DNA of 12,115 bases, from NCBI GenBank assembly GCA_017457555.1, contig JAFTHG010000115.1, positions 1 to 12,115 on the forward strand. The letters run 5' to 3'. The DNA is from Kiritimatiellia bacterium. GTDB taxonomy: Bacteria; Verrucomicrobiota; Kiritimatiellia; RFP12; DVOR01. The notes beneath the pieces are model-generated. The model made no database searches. It had not been told where the DNA came from and worked only from the letters and a program-made list of their open reading frames with translations. Both the position numbers and the translations under genes were made by a program. Position 1 is the first letter of the stretch. Each line of letters starts with the position of its first letter. Positions 9,001 through 12,115 of this stretch are shown in pieces.

Positions 9001-12000
9001 CATTCTGATCTGTAACGGTCGTTGTTGGCAATTCTGCAGAACCAGCCAATGTCAACGTTGCATCAGCCACATTCGGAACAAGACTTACCGAAGTCAGTGC
9101 AGGAAGTGCCACATCTAAGGTAAGCGTTGCGGTTGCCGCCACTGTAATTTCTGCGGTGGTAACGGTGCGCCAGTCCGGCGTTACCTCCGTACCTTCGCTG
9201 TCGGTCCACGTCAAGGCAGTCCAATTGGATGTTGTATCAATCGTAGCCTTCACGCTGGTCACATCAGAGAGGGTCAAGCCCTCTTTGAGGGCATAAAGCG
9301 TCGTACCACTCCACACCGTATTGAAGCCTTCCGTCGGGAGCGTAATCGTGGTGGGGCGGCCACTTTCTTCGGTGGTGTTTGGCAACGTCAAGAGTGGCGT
9401 TGCTGCGACCTCAGAGAGGGTTACGCCATCTGCCAAAGTGAAGACCACCGTTTCAGAAATCGCACCCGTCACTGTAAGCGGATGTGTTGCCGAAGTGACG
9501 ACAATCGAAGCGCCATCATTCAAGGTCAAGTCACCCGTGATGGTACCTGTACCACCGACCGACGCTCCATTTGCAACCGTTACCGCGCTCGTGACCGAAC
9601 CGTCAATTTCCAAGCGTCCAGACGAGACGGTGGTAGCACCGGCATAGGTGTTCACACCCGTCAACTGCAAGACGCCAGCACCCGTCTTGGTAACCGCACT
9701 TGTGCCCTCATACTGTACCATCGGAGCCGAAATCACCAAGCGATCCGTCGCAGCTGCTCCCGTTTCTACGAAGAGAGTAGAGCCATTGTAGAGATTCAAG
9801 CCAGAGGTGGCTGTTACACCCGAAGTAGTGGTGGTTGCCTTGGCGATTTCTGCCGTACCTGAGATTAAGCGAACATTCGGATTCTCTGCGCTACCTGAAC
9901 GCCATGCGAAACGCAGACGTGTGGCATTAGCACTCGAGATTTCCATCCGTGCGCCGTCATCGAAGGTCCAGCGGCCTGTATAGCAGTCTGTTCCATCGAC
10001 ATCTTCCCAGATTAAGGAACCGCCATTACGAATGACCATACCCGAATTATGTTCACCCGCCCAACCAGTAATATCACGCGCCTTCATCACCAAGCTGGCA
10101 CCCGGCTTGACCCAAATGGCAGGGTCATCATCCGTGGCCGTATTGGTATAAGTGGTGTTAGACGTTTGATAGAACTGAGCTGTGTGGTTACCTTCTTCCA
10201 CAATCGTACGCATTGCGACTTCACCCGCATCTGCACCAGACTTGCCCACGATGACCGTAATCGGCTGTTCGCCTGCAAGTAAAAGTTTGCCGGAAGCTCG
10301 CTTCAATGCGTTACGTCGCGAGATATCAAAGGTCTGGCCAGCGACATCTGCCGTTAGGCGAAGCGCGCCATTATTGACAATTGAATTGATTGCATCAATT
10401 GAATTGACCATCGTGAGGGTGGCTGTTTCTGCCACAGTAACAGCACCCAGTGAGGTGACCCCCTTCTCTGCTGTCACATCTGTCTGCACCGCAGTATTCG
10501 TCACTGTCAAGGTCGCATTACCTGTGACATCCACTGTACCAGCCGTTGTACCCATCAAGATCAAGTCGGTAATTATGTGTGTAGCATCAAAGGTGAAGGT
10601 CTGCTCTGCAGTATAGTTCAGCGTGACCTTCGTTACCTGTGCCCAGTCTGGCGTAATGGTCTTGCCATATTCCGTCGTCCAAGGTGCAGCGGATGCTATG
10701 GTATCAACCGTTACCTCCGTCACAATACTAGTGTAAACCGACTTCACTACACCGAAGTACTTTTCTTCACCCACAATCGTGGTGTAGATTTCGTGACCTT
10801 CAGGAACCGTAAAGGTAGGTTCAGAAGCGGTCTCAGCCGTCTTCAAGAACCATGTGACTTCATCGCCAGAGACAGTCGCCCAATCAGCCACTTCAAGCGC
10901 AGCAGTACCCGAAACTTCTCCTGTCACTGTCATAAGGTTTTCAGCATCCGCCAAACGGAAGGTCGAACCCTCGACAAAGGACAGGGAGCCACCGATCACG
11001 CCTGTGCCCGTCAAGACGCCTGCGCTAACTGCGACGCTATGTGGGTTGGCCGTAATATTGTATTCCATCGTACCTGCGCCAGCCTTTGTCAAGGTCTGAC
11101 CAGAGTTGTCCGCAGAGACCGTGCCCGAGAAGACAACCGTCATGCCATCTTCAATATTCACCGTGACGCTTGCACGCATACGAAGGTTAGCCGAGACCAT
11201 CGCCGTACCCGTGGCTTCGCCATTCGGCTTGACATTGATAGTGCCCGCAGTAGCCCAGTCAAGTGCTCCATAGCGATTTGAAGCGTCCTGTTCCTGACCT
11301 AACCCAACGACTTGTGCACCGGGATAAAGGTTAATGACATTGTTCGACTTCAACGTCCAACGCGTTTCCTGCAAGTCTAAGGTGCCATACACATCAATCG
11401 TGTTCGTTGCCGCATACCGAATCAAGTCTTCGTTACGCGTCATAACCAACGTGGCATCTGCAGCGATCAAGATGTTCGCTGCAAGACTTTCCTTCTGTGC
11501 ATTCAACTTGGCAGTACCTTCCAAGACCTGGAATGCACTACCTTCATTGAAGACATTCTTGCTTGAAAGAACCAGCGTACCTGCACCAACCTTCTTAAGG
11601 GTGGCACCAGAGGCTACGGTGAAGACATTGGAGAGCGTAGCTTCTGTGTCAACAGGCACCGTAATACCCAAAGTCCACCCGTCAAGAGTCTGTGCACCCA
11701 TGTACAACGTATTGAAGATCTTCGTATCCATCGTCAAATTAATACACGAAGCATCACGCGTGTAGGTCGTAACCGTCAAATTACCTGTACTCGCGGTAAT
11801 CACACCACCGGCCGAACCAGTCACTGTGAGCGAGGTCAAGGCAACGGCCGAGGTGTTATCAAAAGTGAAGGAGCCAGGCGTATTACCCGAACCGAAATCA
11901 ATGGTTACAGCACAATCGTCTGCAAGCACCTGATTCTTCGCCAAGAGGTCATTCACTACGGCAGACCATGTCGTTGCTGTAGACGCATCAATTGTGAATG

Positions 12001-12115
12001 TATCAAGTACATTCTCTGCAGCAATAGCGACTAACAGAACGGCTGTGGGAGTCTTCTTCAGACGATACGTACCCTCCGCTCCTTCCACCGTGACGGAAGT
12101 CACTTCCGTGAGGTA
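2465..12115 (-). CDS. Giant autotransporter-associated beta-strand repeat protein, 5' partial
   Basis: The stop codon is at 2465-2467 and the frame stays open to the right edge, giving at least 3,216 residues with no stop or frameshift. GTG at 12103 is only an internal valine: the four codons before it are open (Y-L-T-E) and no signal peptide follows. The protein is rich in Thr, Ala, Val, Gly and Asn and poor in Cys, His and aromatics, as in secreted right-handed beta-helix proteins. Repeated motifs such as SGANTYTGTTTIVDGATL and TGVNTYAGATTVSSGRL match the known autotransporter-associated beta-strand (PATR) pattern. G-T-G-T-I-x-G closing boxes recur. Six long units are visible (separate entries), then a 184-residue C-terminal domain. 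That domain shows no C-terminal beta barrel and no PEP-CTERM, LPXTG or hydrophobic anchor. The likely role is a surface or secreted adhesin or matrix protein; this is inference. The export route is unknown. The promoter and true start lie outside the window. Confidence 0.93.
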   Translation of the reverse strand, partial: YLTEVTSVTVEGAEGTYRLKKTPTAVLLVAIAAENVLDTFTIDASTATTWSAVVNDLLAKNQVLADDCAVTIDFGSGNTPGSFTFDNTSAVALTSLTVTGSAGGVITASTGNLTVTTYTRDASCINLTMDTKIFNTLYMGAQTLDGWTLGITVPVDTEATLSNVFTVASGATLKKVGAGTLVLSSKNVFNEGSAFQVLEGTAKLNAQKESLAANILIAADATLVMTRNEDLIRYAATNTIDVYGTLDLQETRWTLKSNNVINLYPGAQVVGLGQEQDASNRYGALDWATAGTINVKPNGEATGTAMVSANLRMRASVTVNIEDGMTVVFSGTVSADNSGQTLTKAGAGTMEYNITANPHSVAVSAGVLTGTGVIGGSLSFVEGSTFRLADAENLMTVTGEVSGTAALEVADWATVSGDEVTWFLKTAETASEPTFTVPEGHEIYTTIVGEEKYFGVVKSVYTSIVTEVTVDTIASAAPWTTEYGKTITPDWAQVTKVTLNYTAEQTFTFDATHIITDLILMGTTAGTVDVTGNATLTVTNTAVQTDVTAEKGVTSLGAVTVAETATLTMVNSIDAINSIVNNGALRLTADVAGQTFDISRRNALKRASGKLLLAGEQPITVIVGKSGADAGEVAMRTIVEEGNHTAQFYQTSNTTYTNTATDDDPAIWVKPGASLVMKARDITGWAGEHNSGMVIRNGGSLIWEDVDGTDCYTGRWTFDDGARMEISSANATRLRFAWRSGSAENPNVRLISGTAEIAKATTTTSGVTATSGLNLYNGSTLFVETGAAATDRLVISAPMVQYEGTSAVTKTGAGVLQLTGVNTYAGATTVSSGRLEIDGSVTSAVTVANGASVGGTGTITGDLTLNDGASIVVTSATHPLTVTGAISETVVFTLADGVTLSEVAATPLLTLPNTTEESGRPTTITLPTEGFNTVWSGTTLYALKEGLTLSDVTSVKATIDTTSNWTALTWTDSEGTEVTPDWRTVTTAEITVAATATLTLDVALPALTSVSLVPNVADATLTLAGSAELPTTTVTDQNALTLATDEDASWTMTSLISNASLTADAAVLNKVGTVTMAADTTLTPSGRVTAVIAGEGAVSAVQNPILAAANTYTGVTYLPAGATLTLENANAVASTAQFCGATASDPAAGKLICKGALPVVTATTLFTDSTKWAGTVKLQDVLGSGNKLLLNEYGSATTVVELENVEGWINTGTTIPNLQLTGKGLLLKNGSSTTAQTVTINRLFGSGDFRGCANSKSWMYNITVDALGNEDGSIPFTGAIDLSATLSNQTVVSIGATAASVDTGKIVIAKAVTIPAEKTWSAINGISVTATGVLSGSGTLAGATTFAEGATVSVTDFDNLLTIDGAVSGTAAITLPAETEMPTGGTRLAVLKTTDATSSLTMTYGDGSAYIVIAEANNEGGLTYSLIEKPSYTALTATVSADANWSALTWKDGETVITNPIWNVVTAVTLNAEASATVAVDTALASGISVTVNGDMTLAGGSATLPAGALTVSNTTAGVTLTNVYAATSNVAISGSGTVVWATTGTHSGAITTAVDTTLKTTVDATLSSTSNVLNGSLTVESGTLVLAVADRGLKGNTLVAQGATLATTTNDAINYNGTQTITINGTVQVGNKWTIFDTNTIVLGAGAVLESYNNYTQPLDIYGSTNNETNCPIVVNGANATIRAKMFNHDSLTRCSVVITFAEGASLTIEGDVAAIPVTTELASGATSATLTLTGTKSSTSMLTIGNGIMLAGDGMWSGPATFGGGNTIHVTNPAQPITIVGAVTVTEPIDVIYDANATLPVQVLTSSNALTAEILAPRAGTSRTVVETTETDGEGNPTGTAYTLCYDEPNDNNVTMLTADITADATWTGLPWTNFESSNTVDLNAVTAENITDIILNVSETATLTLGDVKTAFPNALVTINYTAADKTLTLSGDAVVLANVEMTGETGVLLSTATALTMDSLTLPMDAGIGVSVFNGVTTLIAPSSYALYGDGTLAKTLPASGTVHLAGGTIKQNAANCLTQTNTIIVNAGATLDLNGFAHEASLTLNGGILTNSGGVVGTGLMQQLNLTLTADSEVAVSSGFEFYSINSAYNHHTLTLNGHTLTKTGTGTFGLYNASVSTGTVTVVGGEISFTGNAHTCTLTDVTLEENGGEITFSHNYALSGTNTLKGDIAIGSALSGDGALTVATGTTTLSGANTYTGTTTIVDGATLKVTTVEALGASRTNGTLALGSTTLAGNGTLELAFADIATSVNMTGNGGTFTGDILVSGGTLTFPNGSGGNGPIHGRTITVTGANAALATGTNTDATGWNVAEGQKLVLNDGAEFKVYKRDTLKTPVEMTGGIIRLMAGCADGGRGLDWFENPTLTVKALEDATAEQPTDSYITVADDETGDSMKMMIRHNTATGVFPVEVKANARLTVDAHLYGGTITKTGEGELVLTNASNEYGATEINAGTLTVTGSTGTGVTTMAAGTTLRGTGTVKGDLTFMNTTETINDVDTITSWPTFEITEATAMTVNGSITGVAQLSVAESLLDLDSIPVVTTSSTTPSGENFTGVPDGFELLVVGNTLVLTKPGNVYGTLYATVTEDGANWSDLTWTTDAEGSSVATDIVWGAVETITLTADSDYLVMRDVATPALTTLNLNGTGSIALMGEVFPTTLSTMAVNCATVNLFEGILPTIPQNLSGGGTMNFLGGKITSTHGGSGAETYAYNNFTGRWVLLPGHTTFATMTISGTGAQKGQLNWDANVAGSGQIEVTSGTRLVLSGQNVFGWGQVNALHERTVLVVDGGTVEISTLENYIRRRVELKNNATLELPENNGSVYFARGAEIAITEGTANITGVLKLSCDSAGNSVGKGATISISEGAVANISATIAHGQHDHQFPLTFTGGGKAILTGANTYETYNATVVDAGTTLVMNGSHIAPDNTSIKDYTVSGKLGGTGTIGGNVTLAEGASLFMQDPADALEIRGAVTPTSVFVEATEAQVVAEVTVFTATADFDLAQFSTYPEFTLSKAELTTTDGEGNTTDTGYALKIAPNAIQLTGIETLPNDTKRIVQDIAYEALTGADPGEYAVTFVVETMGQQQDADEDTVSGLLGCFVDIAETTVDADADTVTINIAYEFGLADVTVDANLNVIFKATVEGANVAADYADGVTFDIIDTISGTTWTIDEGNVVAPQDEIGAVYLTLPDAYIDANGDDASVLTNFIGTRKFKVKVRK
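3020..4387 (-). repeat. Giant-protein repeat unit 6 (about 456 residues)
   Basis: Opening box ANWSDLTW with VATDIVW. The body has LVLSGQNVFGWGQ (about 3795-3835), ISTLENYIRRRVEL (about 3700-3745) and a His-rich spot, HGQHDHQFP. A beta-strand motif follows at 3359-3454. The closing box is GTGTIGGNVTL (about 3282-3305), then EIRGAVT and a linker with TDGEGN and TGYALK. It is the last unit before the C-terminal domain. Confidence 0.65.
3359..3454 (-). repeat. Autotransporter-associated beta-strand motif, unit 6
   Basis: Thirty-two residues starting GGGKAILTGANTYETY and continuing to AGTTLVMNGS. The front half is canonical. E-T-Y-N follows the N-T-Y instead of the usual x-G-x-T. Confidence 0.8.
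4733..4822 (-). repeat. Autotransporter-associated beta-strand motif, unit 5 second
   Basis: Thirty residues starting KTGEGELVLTN and ending INAGTLTVTG. N-E-Y-G-A-T-E replaces the usual N-T-Y-x-G-x-T. Confidence 0.75.
5471..5572 (-). repeat. Autotransporter-associated beta-strand motif, unit 5 first
   Basis: Thirty-four residues, starting GDGALTV and continuing TTTLSGANTYTGTTTIVDG. This is the cleanest PATR match in the window and the main basis for the family call. Confidence 0.9.
6557..7825 (-). repeat. Giant-protein repeat unit 4 (about 423 residues)
   Basis: Opening box ADANWSALTWKD followed by NPIW. The body block has T-Q-T-I-T-I-N-G-T-V, K-W-T-I-F and G-A-G-A-V-L (about 7155-7325), matching the unit 1 block in the same order and spacing. 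The closing box is GDGMWSGPATF (about 6830-6858), with M-W in place of T-I, followed by TIVGAVTV and a linker with TDGEGN and TAYTLCYDEP. Confidence 0.65.
7826..9277 (-). repeat. Giant-protein repeat unit 3 (about 484 residues)
   Basis: Opening box NWTALTW, then EVTPDW, close to units 4 and 6 at both protein and DNA level. The body contains a degenerate strand motif (8732-8836), a cysteine pair in AQFCGATASDP...LICKG (about 8655-8710), and FRGCANSKSW (about 8340-8375). The closing box is GSGTLAGATTF (about 8087-8115), followed by LTIDGAVSGTAA and the linker LTYSLIEKP. Confidence 0.65.
8732..8836 (-). repeat. Degenerate beta-strand motif, unit 3
   Basis: Thirty-five residues starting GEGAVSAVQNP and continuing AANTYTGVTYLPAGATLTL. 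The second half is a standard PATR strand. The first half carries an insertion and lacks the usual L-x-L-T-G. Confidence 0.7.
9278..10738 (-). repeat. Giant-protein repeat unit 2 (about 487 residues)
   Basis: Opens with TVDTIASAAPW and ITPDW. The body holds a tryptophan-rich stretch (ITGWAGEHNSG, GRWTFDDGARM, LRFAWRSG; about 9890-10080), richer in aromatics than the rest. A canonical beta-strand motif at 9599-9688 is followed by the closing box GGTGTITGDLTL (about 9535-9560), then LTVTGAIS and a linker ending TTLYALKEG. Confidence 0.65.
9599..9688 (-). repeat. Autotransporter-associated beta-strand motif, unit 2
   Basis: Thirty residues from KTGAGVLQLTG through VNTYAGATTVSSGRLEIDG match the PATR pattern G-x-G-x-L-x-L-x-G-x-N-T-Y-x-G-x-T-x-V...G-x-L. 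This is one of the two best matches in the protein. Confidence 0.85.
10739..12046 (-). repeat. Giant-protein repeat unit 1 (about 436 residues)
   Basis: Opening box TIDASTATTWSAV, the most diverged of the six. A weak strand motif, GAGTLVLSSKNVF, follows. The body is a block with T-N-T-I-D-V-Y-G-T-L, R-W-T-L and P-G-A-Q-V (about 11305-11475), closely paralleled in unit 4. The closing box is GTGVIGGSL (about 10986-11014), followed by TVTGEVSGTA and a linker ending KYFGVV. It has two of the window's cysteines. Confidence 0.6.
12047..12115 (-). repeat. End of a preceding repeat unit (edge of window)
   Basis: The 23 residues at the window edge contain G-T-Y-R-L-K-K-T-P, which matches the Y-x-L...P linker that closes the other units (for example TAYTLCYDEP and LTYSLIEKP). 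It is therefore read as the tail of at least one further unit lying upstream. Confidence 0.45.

Noticed and set aside
3356..11281. Long plus-strand open frames inside the giant gene, such as 3356-4174, 5255-5815, 5987-6502, 8459-9118 and 10577-11281
   Set aside because: They are antisense to a continuous repeat-bearing gene. Their products are Arg/Cys/His/Thr-rich without domains or good ribosome binding sites. Biased codon use in a Thr/Ala/Val/Gly-rich gene leaves few stops on the other strand.
12101..12103. GTG as the start codon of the giant gene
   Set aside because: The frame continues open to the window edge, no Shine-Dalgarno site or signal peptide is present, and the residues there look like the end of an earlier repeat unit.
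2465..12103. Many TTGACC words on the minus strand resembling -35 promoter boxes
   Set aside because: They come from the common Thr-Leu-Thr coding pattern with TTG leucine codons. I saw none with a well-spaced -10 box and a downstream gene.

Overview
The window holds the end of a four-gene plus-strand cluster (about 1-2226), a 238-base convergent intergenic region with two terminator hairpins (2227-2464), and one giant minus-strand gene that fills the rest (2465-12115) and runs off the right edge.

The plus-strand cluster starts with the C-terminal part of RlmN, the radical-SAM methyltransferase that modifies A2503 of 23S rRNA and A37 of some tRNAs. It overlaps a gene for a small single-pass membrane protein with a coiled coil and a Pro/Ala/Thr/Lys-rich tail. 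Next come a multi-pass membrane protein and a purine-type phosphoribosyltransferase. The tight spacing suggests a single transcript ending at the hairpin around 2251-2287. Only RlmN and the phosphoribosyltransferase can be assigned a function.

The giant gene encodes at least 3,216 residues of a Thr/Ala/Val/Gly-rich, low-cysteine beta protein of the autotransporter-associated beta-strand repeat type, expected to be secreted or on the cell surface. By eye its visible part is six long units, most of 420-490 residues. Each unit has a tryptophan opening box, a beta-helix-like body, usually a strand motif of the G-A-N-T-Y-T-G type, a G-T-G-T-I-x-G closing box, and a variable linker ending in Y-x-L. 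A non-repeated C-terminal domain of about 184 residues follows. It shows neither an autotransporter barrel nor a PEP-CTERM or LPXTG signal. Both the true start and any signal peptide lie outside the window.

The organism is a bacterium with roughly balanced GC content. A giant beta-strand repeat protein without a barrel, beside an RlmN housekeeping cluster, is reminiscent of gut or aquatic PVC-group bacteria (Kiritimatiellota, Lentisphaerota, Verrucomicrobiota). This is a low-confidence inference, and a proteobacterial origin is not excluded. No RNA genes, CRISPR arrays, insertion sequences or phage genes were seen.
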